Part shown: one piece after another, positions 23,116-36,659 of the stretch | How positions within the stretch are numbered: position 1 is the stretch's first letter | How the letters are laid out: every line of letters starts with the position of its first letter | DNA from: Helichrysum umbraculigerum | Taxonomy: Eukaryota; Streptophyta; Magnoliopsida; Asterales; Asteraceae | DNA length: 64,000 nucleotides | Direction: 5' to 3' | Assembly: GCA_949592205.1 (NCBI GenBank) | Contig: CATIUR010000001.1 | Span: 72,149,559 to 72,213,558 of the forward strand | Notes under the pieces: model-generated | The model's input: the letters and a program-made list of their open reading frames with translations, nothing else | The model's database searches: none | What the model was told of the DNA's origin: nothing | Made by a program: the position numbers and the translations under genes

Positions 23116-24004
23116 ATGATATATGAGACGTATTTATATGTGTTATGTATACATGATAAACCGTAATGATAAACGTGAAGTGTTATATTAATGAGATGAA
23201 TTGGTATGTTGGGTACGTAAATTTTGGTATAATGGTGAAGTGGAAGGTGCATAGTTTTGGCCAATATACATTATATCAACTTAAACGTGGATTGGGAATG
23301 AAACATGAGTGTGAGAGTAATATTAGATTTAGACGTTAACATATATATTGTACTTAAGTAGTCAACATTTAGTAAGTTCATTGGTGAGTATATGATCTTA
23401 TCTGCAGTATAGTGAATATTTCTTGGTTGCTAAAACTTAAAAAAACAAAGTATGATCTGCCTTTTGTAAGATCTTGTGTATATGTTGCATTGCTCTTCCA
23501 ACCTAAATGAATAATTTGTTCCAAACATAAGTATACTAATTACTAATTCCAATTAAAACAAATAATGTAAAAGTGGAGCAACCTATATAAAGTAAGAAGT
23601 ATTCAAAAAAAGTTTGAAAATAATATAATATGTTATATTATATAATACTAATACTAATTGCAATTTAAATTGAAAAAATTAATGTAAAAGTGGAGCAACA
23701 TAAATTAAGAAGAATAACGTAAGAACCAATATAACGTGCATTTCGAAGTAATATTACATTTATGCTTATTCATCACGGTCAATAGCATACATATTTGAGA
23801 AAGCAGATAAATGTAAGAAGAATAATTTGAGTAGATAGAAAAATATTCATTAAGTAAATGAATAAAATGATGTCAAGCTTACAATTATTTAAAAAGAGAA
23901 CCTCAAAGACTGAAAAGAAAATGCAAACAACTACTAAAAAAATTTAAATGTGCATGACAAAATATAAATAAACGCAAGACTTGTAAGCTTGATGGATTGA
24001 ATCT
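23116..24004. other. Helitron interior, 3' non-coding part
   Basis: AT-rich sequence between the terminal hairpin and the last RPA-like exon. No gene is seen. There are two similar phrases with GTAAAAGTGGAGCAAC (about 23566 and 23682). Confidence 0.4.
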
Positions 24005-25031
24005 TCAAAATTGTTCTAACTTTGGAATCTTCAATAAAGCAATCTCTTCAATAGTTTTCGCCGCGGTTGATGCTATTTTTGGTGCATTAGGAGGCGAAAC
24101 AACTTTCCGTTTCATGGTAATCTTTGTAGGTGTTTGATTAGCCATATTGGAATTCTCATCGGAACTTTTAGCCATCAACTTCGTCACCTCATTGAACACG
24201 TCTTCAGAATCGGTAATGTTAAGAACCGTATATGGTGTGTAACGGCGTTCAACATTAAACCAGCTAACTGTAGTCTTGAACACAAATTGCTGGTTGATAA
24301 GGCACTCCAACTCCTTCGGTAGCGTATGTGGGTCATTCGACTAAGACAATGTCATAAAAATGTTAGACAATATTTTAGGATGATAGTTAATTATCATTAA
24401 ATATATAAGCATCAATTAAGTGGAAACGTACAATTGCAATTTGTGATATGATCCAACTAATACTCTAGTTGATGATTTTTGCAAGTTGATCCTCAAACAA
24501 AGCGAAATTTGTGCTTCCAGTAGTATGTAACACTCTTATAACTGTCCTAACCCTTGAGAGGTAAATAATACGTAAGCTATGACAATACTTGTATCGGAAT
24601 AGTTAGATAAGCGATTTTAAAAAATAATTGTGGCAAAAAAAAAAGATTCTTACTTGCTTTAAACATTCGTAATAGGTCCACACTCGGCACAAACATATAA
24701 TTTTTCAACTGTGTTTAACCATTGGAATAAGATCAGACCTTCTCCCACAATGATTGCAATAGGAATTATACCATCCTTCTTCCAACAATACGTCAATTAT
24801 GGAAGCCTTTAACACGCATTGTGAGACCACATCCGTCATGCATATGTCAGTCACACTCTTGACTACAACATTTTTGAGAAAGTGATGAAGATCGTCTGGT
24901 AAAACATATTTAGCCTCAAAAGCTGTAGTCGGTGTCAAACGCAAACCATTAGTGTACAACTATTTTTTGGTTGGCGTAGTTTCATTTGCAAACTGTGTTG
25001 CCAGATTCTCAAGGTTATTGGGTGTGTTGCA
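24005..25031 (-). pseudogene. RPA70-like C-terminal half, second copy
   Basis: Exons follow the order of plant RPA1-like proteins: from 25031, CNTPNNLENLATQFANETTP then a stop; about 24950, SQCVLKASIIDVLLEEGWYN with CNHCG, the DBD-C zinc finger; about 24560-24470, RVRTVIRVLHTTGSTNFALF; and from 24340, SNDPHTLPKELECLINQQF to the end at 24005 with a basic TMKRK stretch. In-frame stops and a frame change within the zinc finger (its second CxxC pair, VCAEC, is in another frame) show it is dead. RPA1 binds single-stranded DNA through OB folds. This copy repeats the C-terminal part found just upstream at 25408-26894. Confidence 0.75.
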
Positions 25032-28000
25032 CTGTATAAAGAAACACAATAAACCATGATATATTAGGCATATTATCACAAATTTACCACTAAAATATCA
25101 GATGTATGAGGTTCAAGTAAAATTAAAAAGCCTGCACGAATATATATGGGAAAAACATGAATGTTGCTAATTGCATCTTACGTGCTGCTACACTACACTA
25201 CACTGATGTGTACAATTTTTTTTTAAACATTATTCCTTCACAACATATAATTCTAAGTCACGTCATATATGATCTTGTGATTTTGATTACAGGGAAGTAA
25301 TATTGTTTTCTTAAACTGTTTATGGCTATACTTCTATTTTTATTTATTATTATCATACCTTAAAAAGGGGGATACATATCCCATTATCGACAACACAATT
25401 GTGAATACATCAATCATTCTTCCAATTTGCCATCCAGGTCATTGTCTCTTCATCACAGGCAGTCTTAACAACGGTAAACAAATCATTGTTGAATCTATAA
25501 TTTATGTCCGTAACTTGAACCTTGAACACAATGTCCCTATTGATAAGGCAACGCAACTCATCCGGAAACACCTGTGGATCAATGGACTAATATAGAAAAC
25601 ATTGGCTATGTTAGTTAAAGTATTCATATTTAGTTTGATTCTCACATAATGTAGTACTAAGAAAGTAATACGTACACTTGCAATCTTTGATCTTAACCAG
25701 CTGAGAGCTGTCACGAAACGAATGAAGCGTAGCCCGTAATATCAAGGACATTTAGTACAGTCCTACCTCTATGAGGAAAAAAACCCGAACGACCATCATG
25801 AAACGGGATGTATAATAGTATAATAATAATTATAATAATAATACACCATATCCTTCGTAGATAAATAAGTGTTCATTTACAAAAGGAGTGCTTTTTGAAC
25901 AATAACATTTTTACCCTTATCAAACAAATATGAGATTCCTTTTTACTTATGTAATTTAATCTTTGAAATAGGGAGAATACAGTAAATAAGTTTAAGTTTC
26001 GTTTCCATATTTGGCAGTGGACAATAAATTTGGGAAAGCCCGAAATGGAAAATCATAATACATATACGATATCATAAATCTATATCTCTGTAATAATCAC
26101 CACTTCCTGGTGAGTACGATACTTTCAATCTCACGTGCGGATCATCAGTCTGAAAGATACAATGAAACAGGTCTACATAAGTGTATGTATTATTATGGTT
26201 AAACTATAAAGAAATTTCAAGAGTTCAAATATACATACAGTAGCCATTTTAGCATTGAGCCATGACACACTTCTATAAATCATCTTTGATAACTGGTTGT
26301 AAAAAAGAACTAAAGACGTGGACCTAGTTTTATCTTGCACGCGAATGACCGTTCTGATCCTGGAAGCATTACAGAAAAATATCAACATTGGTGACAGTCC
26401 AATTAGCAAATGATATCCAATGGTTTATTAGGTTGTCTGATGATATTGTACAATAGCTTACTTGGTGGTAACTTCAGATACAATACCACATGTATCACAA
26501 TCAAATAGCCTTTCTCCATTTGCACCATTCTCTCTATGCTCTGCTCTCTTACCACATGCATTGCAAGAATAGTAAAACCATCCATCGTCCATCAAGATTT
26601 TGATGACAGTAGCTTTAAGTACACATTCGGACACCTATAAATGACATTAGAGTTAATAAAAATGGATGACTAATTGATAGGTAGCGTCATATGTAGAAGT
26701 TGGCTTATGATGGTTATATAAAAATGGATGACTAATTGATAAATTTAGTACGAACCTCTGTAGTGGAACGGACCTCATCAACAATCTTTAGTTCTGGCTT
26801 CTTAAAGTACGCCAAAGCAGTCTTCACAACGGTTTCAATGTTGAGGCTTGAAATCTGGGAATTAGAAGCGTCACCCCGATCCTTTGACAGCAAGCTAGAT
26901 AATAAAAATAAGTAAATTGATTAAGATGAGATTTATATGTGACGGTCACAACCTATCAGTTCTGACCGCATGCATATTTGTTTGCTCCAAACTATCAATA
27001 AAGTCATCACTTACTCAGACTTGAACATATTTATGGTGTGTACATCCTCATTTATGTAAACACGACAACCAAATAACTGATTTGAAACTTGAGGCTTCTC
27101 TGCAAGCCATAAAATGGGACAGTGTTATGTGAATAATTGAGGTAAACAAATGAACACAATTATTACATATATACATAGTACAGTAATATGATAATTGAGC
27201 TACAACAATAGAAATTCAGATAAGAGAATTGACTCAGTGTCCCATTCATTGACCTTTGCATTGTGGATCAAAATAATGATATGAGCACCAACCATCTTGA
27301 AACGCCCCTAAACTCGAATTTTTTTTCCGGGTCCCACACCTCGGTCTCACATCTTGTACATTTAATACCATATATTCATCTTTAGATTTTGACCCAAAAT
27401 AAGACAACATGGTATGTAAATTTCTAGCCATATAGTATAAAGAGGTAAAACAACCTTGTTTTAGGCTAGAATAAGCTTGTTTTAGGCTAGAACAAGCTTG
27501 TTCTAGTGGTAACACAGACTAAGGTTTTAGAACTAAATTCAAACACGCATAGTTGTTAAACCGCAAGGAATTAGACCATGAAAATTTGCAGGCACCTTTA
27601 TTTGACCATATTAAAGGTTTTCCTTTTTGGACTTTTTCATATTTCTCGAAAACACTAAATCTGGACGTATGGGTTGTTTTCGACTATTTTGACCACTTTT
27701 ACTTGACATATCAAAACTCAAACCACAAGGAATCTGACCAAAACCTTTTGCATACTCCTTTAACATGCCAAAACAAACTTAAGACACTATACCAATGTGC
27801 CATAACTCTACCTCATTTATACATAGCATAAAATCACTTCTTGACCCATATCGACACCCTCTGACCCGTTTAACAAATAACAACACTTTGACCCATGGGC
27901 GATTTACACAAGCTATATACAAAACGATAATTAAAGAAGAGAGACTTGCAACTCACTACAAGCAAGCCATCCACGCTAATCCTTCTTAATCTCTTTCTTT

Positions 28001-28169
28001 TCTCTTTGATCCGATTTACCTAAAGCATAAAACATGAATGGGGTAAGCAACCACCGCTTAGTGAGCATATAAGTACTAATTAAGTCTTCACCACAACATA
28101 TAACAAACACTTTAATCATATTATCAACAATATATATCTTACTCAAAACCATCATTACACCACATAAGA

Positions 28170-28230
28170 AACAAGGCTTCGTAAGAAACAAGGCTTCATA
28201 AGAAACAAGACTTCGTAAGAAACAAGGCTA
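28170..28230. repeat. Short tandem repeat in solo LTR
   Basis: About four copies of a 17-bp unit AAGAAACAAGGCTTCGT with small changes. Confidence 0.8.
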
Positions 28231-28320
28231 TGCTAGTAACGCTAGCTAATCAACATAACGTGCAAGCACGTATTCGTAAATACTATGCTAACCGCAGTTA
28301 GCTCTCTGGTCAACACTGGA

Positions 28321-28574
28321 TTGTATGATCCTCTTGCTCGGAAGCAATCCGGAAACACATACAATCATTCATATTCTCCATCATATCATCATCATATAAT
28401 CCACGTGTAGAAACAAGTCACGATACAAATATATGAAACAAGACTATTGAAACATGTATAAGAAACAAGTAACATTTCGCATTAATAATTAACCAATTAA
28501 AACACATAATTACAAATAACATCCACATGGTTGTATGATCCTCTTGCTCGGAAGCAATCCGGAAACACATACAA
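28321..28574. repeat. Pair of identical 44-bp hairpin repeats in solo LTR
   Basis: The same 44-bp sequence occurs at 28321-28364 and 28531-28574. Each copy starts TTGTATG and ends CATACAA (inverted), and contains TTGCT-CGGA-AGCAA, so each can fold into a nested hairpin. Confidence 0.85.
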
Positions 28575-30148
28575 CCATTACTCAATTAGCCCCCATATAC
28601 TCACCTTAGCTTTTAAATCGACGATTTACCAACAATTAGTCAATGCACGATCTCCATGTCTTTAACACCTATCAATGATTCATAACAACACACTTTAACA
28701 CTACCAATCATCGTAATCAAACATCTATTAACACTAATCCTCCCCCACTAGGATTATTCATTATTCATTTTAACTAACCCATCACTAATTAACTAAAGTT
28801 ACCTTTTTATATTTATAATCACTTCTATTATCAACTTATCAACACTTAAATCTTCTTCTATCATCATATTCATAGTCAATTACATCTTTAATCAACTAAC
28901 ATAATCACTAGCTCTATTATCATAACTATAATCATAATCATAATCAAAACATTTATATAATTACTTGTATTTCTTAATAATACATCATAATAACATTCTT
29001 TTAATCTCACTAGTTACACTATTTATTGAATTACACCAATTCATCAAAATTTAACCAAACCCTAGAATTTAATCAAGAACATAACTGGTGATTTCATCAC
29101 TTTTAAGTTGTTATATAATCACTAACAAGCTTATTAACACTAATAAACACTAGCTTCATCAATTTGCAACCCTAATTTCATATTAAAAACAAAGAGAAAT
29201 CACTTACAATGGATTAGGAGAATGAAAGAGATGATGATTTTAGACACTAATCTATTGAATAGAAGTTAAGATTGAAGATTTAGTGAGAGGATTTGGCTTC
29301 TGCGAATTTTCTGAAGCTTCTGTGATTTCTCAGGAATGTTTTAGAATCGAAAAGAAAGTCTCCAGACATAACCCACGTATATATCCATATTTATCTTAAT
29401 CCCTTTTATTTTCTACAGTCTGGAACTGATAAAACCGTTTACGTTTTCTTTTGTATCTTATTATTTACATAATAATATTTCGTAATAAAAATATATCCGC
29501 GTACGAAAATAATTTCCTAAAATTCGGGGTGTTACACATCTGGTTCTGGTTCTTTGCAACGAAGTTATACAATTGGCTTGCATGTTCACCCCAAAGGGCA
29601 CATGAGATCCGCTGGCCACTATATTAAATTCAATAAATGTGTTAGTTTTAAGTAGCAATAATTGTGCAACAAATTCAGATGTCACCACCAATAATACAGA
29701 AGATTGATTATGAAACTTACGAAACATATTGTAAAACAAATTCAATAGATTTGGTTTCTTTGCCATTTTCACGCTTGACTGTCAAATCTTCAAGTGACAC
29801 CAATAAACCAACCATGTCTGCATGGTAACATTAAAATCAGGGATTATAAACTTTTTTACAGAAGCATGGATCTTGTTACCCTGAATACAATATGAATTAA
29901 ACATAGCATGCATAAGAAAACGTGGTGTGTAACAATCGTCCTTATAATTAAATACATATTTATGTGATGTCTATTGCATGACATACGCATACCTCATTAT
30001 CAATGAGTATCATTTCGACCGACAAAACAATTGATAGGCTGTTTTTGTAGCTCTGTTTCCAGAGTATAAACACTTTGACACGGATCTTCAATCCATCCCT
30101 ATGACCATTGATTATATTCAATGGGGTGAAACCTTCCTCGGCAGCCAT

Positions 30149-31077
<929 letters not shown>

Positions 31078-31529
31078 TTATATTTAATTTTATATTTAAT
31101 ATATTAGTTTAATATATTCATATTTGATATGAGGGCAAGAATGTCATTATTTATCATTAGATGGAGGTAAGAGAGATTAATGATGTCATTAGGGTGAATC
31201 TTTGAATTCAATGGTGAGATATGATAGGGTTACTTCCATCCAAGGGGTGAGATTTGTTTTTAAGTGATTTAATGACATTCTAATGATGTCATTTAAACTT
31301 TCTTATATTAGTAAAGGGGGATTATCACTAAATAAGTTTTTTAGTGATGTAATATGTATACCGATTGATAAATATATATTTTCTAAAATAAAAATTTGAA
31401 TGTATTGTCTTCATTATTAGTTTCTTTAGATGATAGTGAATATTACTTTTATACTCTTTAAATTATTTTATGTATTGGTCTAGAGTGTGTTGAAACAACT
31501 TATGATAAAACGCTTATCATATTTGATAT

Positions 31530-32595
31530 CAATGTTGTCAAAAGCGAGAAAGGCGAGCGCCTAGGTAAATAGGTGAGGCGTTCTTTGAGTAATTCGCCTT
31601 TGTATACCTCAGTTGAGGCTTTTTTGAGTAATTTGCCTTTGTATTCCTCAGGCGAGGCATTTTACAAAGGCAAACGCCTTTATTAATTAGGCGAGCAGGC
31701 AAAGTGGCGATCGCCTTTGTTACGATCTAGATGAGAAAGTTTACAAATAACAAATACTTGGTTCGAGCTGGCAAAACCCGATTTGCAACGTGTTATCTAA
31801 ATCAGTAATGTATTCACGAGTTGTGGCGAGAATTAAAAAGCATGGTCATATCAGATGAATGGACATCATCTAAGTGGGCACATGAGGAAAAAGAGTTAAA
31901 AATAACCGAGAATGTCCTATCAAAAACATTCTGGAATAATGTGGTGTACGTTTTGACAGCTATGGGTCCCTTAGTAAAAGTACTCAGACATGTTGATGGA
32001 TAACAAAAGCCTTCTATGGGATATATATATATACGAGGCAATGGATAGAGCAAAGGAGGCTATAGCGGATGGCTTCAATCATTGATAATAGAGAATACAT
32101 TCGCATTTATCAAATCATTGATAGTCGATGGAGCTCTCAGCTTCACCGCCCGCAACATTTAAACCCTAGAATCTATTATGACCACCCTGAATTGGAGTCT
32201 AATGATTTGGTTGTTACCGGTTTTTTAAATGTGCTAGTGATTCTGATTTATGATAGAGGGTAATCAGTAAACTAGTGATTGTGATTTATGATTAGAGTAT
32301 TGAACCTTTAAAACTTTCAGATTTTTACTTTGTTACGAGTTTTTTAGTTCGTTTAAACTTATCTATTTTGGGTTTATTCTATATAACATTACTATATTAA
32401 AAGGTATGTATTTTTTACATTTTCATATTATGTCATCACTCATTATTTTTTTTTGTTAGATATGTGTTGTACGTTAGTAACATAGATTACCACCTTAGCT
32501 GACTCTAACGTTCACCTTTTTACGCCTCTTGCCTTAGGCGAATAAAGAGGCATGTCACCTCTGCTTTGCCTTCACCTTTAAATGCTAATTAAGTT
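31530..32595. mobile_element. Non-autonomous hAT element
   Basis: The left end AATGTTGTCAAAAGCG and the complement of the right end, TTAGCATTTAAAGGTG, are loosely inverted, and both ends carry clusters of GGCG/CGCC-rich repeats such as AGGCGAGCGCC and TTGCCTTAGGCG. This arrangement is common in plant hAT elements. A transposase piece lies inside. Exact ends and the 8-bp duplication were not found. Confidence 0.55.
31821..32263 (+). pseudogene. hAT transposase fragment
   Basis: 31821-32003 encodes MISDEWTSSKW-type and VLSKTFWNNVVYVLTAMGPL blocks (seen as SMVISDEWTSSKWAHEEK), known from plant hAT transposases upstream of the dimerisation domain. A TA expansion near 32020 shifts the frame. The remainder continues as YEAMDRAKEAIADGFNH, stops, then SRWSSQLHRPQHLNPRIYYD. 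Start, catalytic parts and C-terminus are missing. Confidence 0.75.
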
Positions 32596-32624
32596 CAAAT
32601 AATTAGATGTGGCGATGTCGTAAT

Positions 32625-33027
32625 CCCTAAAACTTGTGGGTAATCCGTGAGAAATTTTTCCACGGATTACCCATAAATGTTTTAATATAACTATAAATAT
32701 TTAATAAATACTAATTCGTGAGATATCCGTTGGAAATTCGCGGGAAAATATTACTTTCTCCATGGAATTCCTACGGATTACCAACAAATCAACGTTCCCA
32801 TAGATTACCCACGGATATTCAATATCTGTAGGTAATCCGTGGGAAATTTCCCACAAATTTCCTACGAATTATAGTGCCGTGGGTAATCCATAGGAATTCT
32901 GTGAGAAATGTGTAAACAAACTAATAAAAGATCTATTGTGGGAATTTTATGGGAAATCCACAGGAAATTACCCACGGATTGATTCTATGGGAAATATCCG
33001 TGGGTAATGAGCATTTTTCTAGTTATA
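32625..33027. repeat. CACTA right end and subterminal repeats
   Basis: More than ten copies of GGTAATCCGTGGGAAA-like units or complements in both orientations end in a degenerate CACTA terminus. They mirror the left array at 20902-21250. Confidence 0.75.
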
Positions 33028-34135
33028 ATCGAATTCATTATAAGTTAGTTAAATGTAATTTAAAAGGATGGAGATCATTTTAAAGTTATATACAAATATT
33101 TTGTCGTTCTAACTACAATTTAATGTATATTCAATACACAATTTTGTTTAAACATCAAATTTGTAATGTTTTGACAGATCATTTAACCCGATTAACCATC
33201 CTCTAACTTCTATATCTATTTACTTACTCTTTTCTTTTGTTTATGTACGTATTATTTTTAGTGTATTTATTTATTTATTTTTGAACGGCAGAAATTTATT
33301 AAGAAAATACAACTAGCAAGACGCTAGAAGCAAAAAATACAAAAACATATACAAAAAAAAATACCATTTTATTTCAGGTACGATCGAAAACTTTATTTTA
33401 TCTTATTACTAACAAAAATATAGCTATGTTATGCTTCTATTAAGGTATATAGGAATTACTATATATTATTTCACATTTTATATGTCAATACCAACTTTAC
33501 TGCATGTTTTTTTGTTTGTTTTAACTTTTAACGTATTTTGGTTTGAAGAAGTTTAAATATAACTTAAGATACTTTACTAAAAGGACATATTTCAATTAAG
33601 AAATTAGTGCAATTAACATAGAGAAGTATTTTTTTTTTATTTTGTAGTTTAAAATTTTAAGATAACAAATAATCATATAGTAGTGTTATATTTTACTATC
33701 TAAACTTTAGTGGTAAGTTAAAAACTTAACATGAAGGACAACTTACCCTTTAAAATCTCATGACTACCTTAAAATGTCATAATCTCATACATTTTCCAAC
33801 ATCAAGTATTCATGATAAACTCTTTGAAATATCATGATATATTAAAGATATTATCTGTCAATTGATAATAAGGAGTAATAATAAGATAAAAATAATCACA
33901 CTAATATAATGGGCCTTATCTTGTAAATATTAAATTCCATTCAACGGGTGAGCGCCTGAGCGGGCTTATGTGAATATTTATATGGGCCTTATCTTACAAA
34001 TATATTAAGTTGTAGGCCTTTTCAGAATTATTTTGACTTACCAATATAACTAGATCATAATGGACCCGCGAATTCGCATGATTCTAATATCTGTGCGGTT
34101 GACATTGTAAAAAAAATCCTAAATAGAAGGAGAGA
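33028..34135. other. Intergenic with small LINE fragment
   Basis: AT-rich sequence without genes between the CACTA end and Gypsy 1. It contains the LINE tail fragment at 33278-33345. Confidence 0.45.
33278..33345 (-). mobile_element. LINE 3' tail fragment
   Basis: On the minus strand it reads CTAGTTGTATTTTCTTAATA, then AATTTCTGCCGTTC and an A-rich tail of AAAT units. This is a common plant LINE 3' end. Its last bases match the 3' end of the SINE at 1952-2074. Confidence 0.5.
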
Positions 34136-35238
34136 TGTATTGTAACACCTCCAAATTTAATGATTTGCGGAAGCTTGATTTGGGTGTTACTAATCAATAA
34201 CAAAGCACAAAGATATACAGTAAACGACTCTATATGCGTCGTTTTAACAAAATATATTGATAACTGAAATGTTTACAACATTTAAAGCTTTACATAGCTC
34301 GAGTTTAAATAAAGGAGATTTCAGTACATAAGTACTTGTACAAAATATACTAATGCAAGAAAATCTCAATCTTCTGTATGCTGACTCGAGCTAAAGTCCT
34401 GAAGCAGAAACATCCTACTGCTTGGTACCTGCGATATATGCTAAAAGGTCAGCTAAAAGCTGGTGAGCTCACAGGTTTGAAATCAGTTAATATAGTGTGA
34501 ACCGCAAGATTTAAATAATGAATTGCATCCAGCAATTAAATGATTGTCATCGTGTATACAGCCATGAGCACATAGTTGAGCTTAACTCGAGGGCCGGGTC
34601 CCCTATAGAGAATTCCGGGCGAGGTGCCTCCACGAATGCCTAATCAACATTCGTCTTCCCAAATATTAGTACGTCCGTTTACCCGGTTAGTGCTTGCTAA
34701 CCCGAACGAGGAGGGTCAATCCTATATGGTACCATATACTAATATTCACGCTACAACGTATTAACAACTATGCTGACGGAGGACTTTAAATGATTAGTTT
34801 CGAAAAACTCATGTAGTATATGAAATGTTTGTACTTGCGTTCACATGTTAAAAGTTGAGCAATATATCACAACCCTGAGTAAAATAGTAAAAAGAGGGGC
34901 TATGAGACTCACCTGAGTCTAGCGAGTTTAACTTGATAAACTTGAGTTGATTAGCCGAGTATGAAGTCCAAAGACTTGTAACCTGAGGGTGTCCACGACA
35001 CGCGATGGTTATAAACATGATTGGGTATCTCAACAGATCACCCTTGTAGTTGTTCGTTCAACTATAATGTCCAAATTTCCACTATTTGGTTGATAAGTTT
35101 AAGTATTTGAAAAGTGTACGGCCCGTTGGTGACGGATTTGTAATAATAATCTCAACTATTATTATTTTGATTTCGTGTCGTTTCACTTGAAAAATGTGTT
35201 TTGATTGTGTTTTAAAAGCCGTTACGGAATCTAAGTAC

Positions 35239-35330
35239 GGGGGTCCGGGGGCAGCGCCCCTGGTAGCGGGGTCCAAGGGGCGGCAGCCCCTGGCGGGGTC
35301 CAAGGGGCAGAGCCCCTGGCTGGGGTCGAG
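35239..35330. repeat. GC-rich tandem repeat in Gypsy 1 3' LTR
   Basis: Three imperfect units of about 28-35 bp of the type GGGTCCAAGGGGC-GCAGCCCCTGGC, each with an inverted GGGGC...GCCCC pair. An identical block is at 43322-43413 in the other LTR. Confidence 0.9.
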
Positions 35331-35473
35331 CTGCCAGGTCAGCTTGGAAAATTTTTATTTCTACTATATTGCTTTGACGAAAAACGCATCTGGAACCGAA
35401 TTTGGGTAAAATCGAGTGATAAATTTCGAGTCTCGACACTTAGTAAAAATCTATGTTTTTGAGGTTCTGATTT

Positions 35474-35759
35474 GTGCGACGTTGGGTGCGACGTCGCAGG
35501 TAGGATTGCGACGTTGAGCATGACGTCGCTAAAGGCGACGTTTCGCAATTTAATGCGACGTTGTACGTGGCGTCGCTATATGCGACGTTGTTGATTTCTG
35601 CGACGTAGGGGCTTGCGTCGCTAAGTGCGACGAAGTGAGGTATTGGCGACGTTAAGGCTGACGTCGCTATATGCGACGTCGCAATTTAATGCGACGTTGT
35701 GACTGACGTCGCACCATGCGACGTTGAAGCTGACGTCGCATAAGTTCTGGGCGACGTAG
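35474..35759. repeat. GCGACGT palindromic array, Gypsy 1 3' LTR
   Basis: About 19 ACGT-core sites (GCGACGTT, TGACGTCGC and variants such as GGCGTCGC) within 286 bp. Start-to-start distances repeat as 12, 15 and 18-21 bp. The same array is at 43557-43842 in the second LTR. Confidence 0.9.
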
Positions 35760-36625
35760 CGGTCTGTTGGCCGGAAAATGTGTCGAAAACGAGTTTTTCG
35801 GTTTCCGTTCGGTCCAAAACTTTTACCCAACCCTTATATGGACATTATAAGCTTAAACAAACAACTAGAAGGTGAAAACACTTAAAAACGAGAGATTTCG
35901 GGATTTGTCGGAAACTTACAAAGTGTCGGATGAGAAATCCGAAAAGATAGCGTTGTAGATCGGGAATAGGTGAACTTTTTTCTCCAAACGAGTATGGCGA
36001 TTTACGGTCGTTTTGAGGTGTTATTTGGTGTATTTGTATGGTGGTGGTGATGGTGTAGTTTGAGAGAAAAGAGGGAAGAGAGATAGGAAGAAGAAATGAA
36101 ATGAAAGAAAATGGTGGGGAATGGGAGGTTATCCTCCCATTTTTCGCCCCGCGTTTCCGCTCCGTGCGGTGTTCGTTTGCTCCGTCGTTTAAACGTTAAA
36201 TAATTATTTTACAAATTAAATGGTATGTTTTAAAATACAATTTATTACGCGATATTTTATTTAAATGTTTTATAATTCTATTTATATTTGAGTTATAAAA
36301 TGTAAGTTTGTTTATTTAGTTTGCGCGTTTTAATATTTTAAATTCTGTAAGTTCTGTTTGTACGATACGAATGAATACGAAATATTATCATAATAATATT
36401 TTTGACATAAAAGCGTTATTTAATAAAATTGGTCACCAACGTCCGTATTAAATTGAATCGAAATACGTTCGATTTAAGTTACGTACGATTTAACCAAATC
36501 GCATTTTTGTATATATTCAACAATATATATAATTCGATACATTAATTAGCCTAACACAGAACTAATTACATGTATTAACGTATGATTAGGCACTAATTAC
36601 TAGTCCTAATTTGGCGGGTGTTACA

Positions 36626-36638
36626 TTCTCCCCCTGTT
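36626..36638 (-). other. Gypsy 1 polypurine tract
   Basis: On the minus strand AACAGGGGGAGAA directly precedes the TGTAACACC start of the 3' LTR, where plus-strand DNA synthesis is primed. Confidence 0.9.
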
Positions 36639-36659
36639 AGAAGAATTTCGTCCCGAAAT

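Larger units (their letters stand above)
27293..29541. mobile_element. Solo LTR with CATCT target duplication
   Basis: The unit 27298-29536 (2239 bp) starts TGAAACGCCCC and ends GGGGTGTTACA, so its ends are imperfect inverted repeats of TGTAACACCCC, as in Gypsy LTRs. The 5-bp CATCT lies on both sides (27293-27297 and 29537-29541). It has no internal coding region, so it is a solo LTR left by recombination. It splits an RPA-like exon exactly: both flanks continue in one reading frame. Strand is unclear because the ends are symmetric. Confidence 0.88.
25408..30148 (-). pseudogene. RPA70-like single-stranded DNA-binding protein, broken
   Basis: The start is MAAEEGFTPLNIINGHRDGL at 30148. Exons by splice sites and homology: 29993-30148; from 29880, GNKIHASVKK, then a fused segment DMVGLLVSLEDLTVKRENGK; from 29618, GQRISCALWGEHASQLYNF, split by a solo LTR and resumed at 27297 (MVGAHIIILIHNAK); 27015-27097; 26756-26894; 26462-26634 with the zinc-finger block CVLKATVIKILMDDGWFYY, CNACGKR and CDTCG; 26239-26359 (TVIRVQDKTRSTSLVLF); and 25408-25586 (SIDPQVFPDELRCLINRDIV). 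These are OB-fold DBD-A, DBD-B and DBD-C pieces of RPA1. An internal deletion with frame loss in exon 2 removes most of DBD-A, and the LTR cuts DBD-B, so the gene cannot work. Confidence 0.8.
34141..36625 (-). repeat. Gypsy 1 3' LTR
   Basis: This is the left copy, next to the PPT, and therefore the 3' LTR of a minus-strand element. It reads TGTAACACC...GGTGTTACA. It holds the GGGTCCAAGGGGC tandem repeat and the GCGACGT array described separately. Confidence 0.96.

Noticed and set aside
35082..35830. Several 69-75-codon open frames in the Gypsy 1 LTR, repeated at 43165-43913
   Set aside because: They overlap each other on both strands, cross the GC-rich and GCGACGT arrays, and match no family. 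The duplication only reflects the two LTRs.
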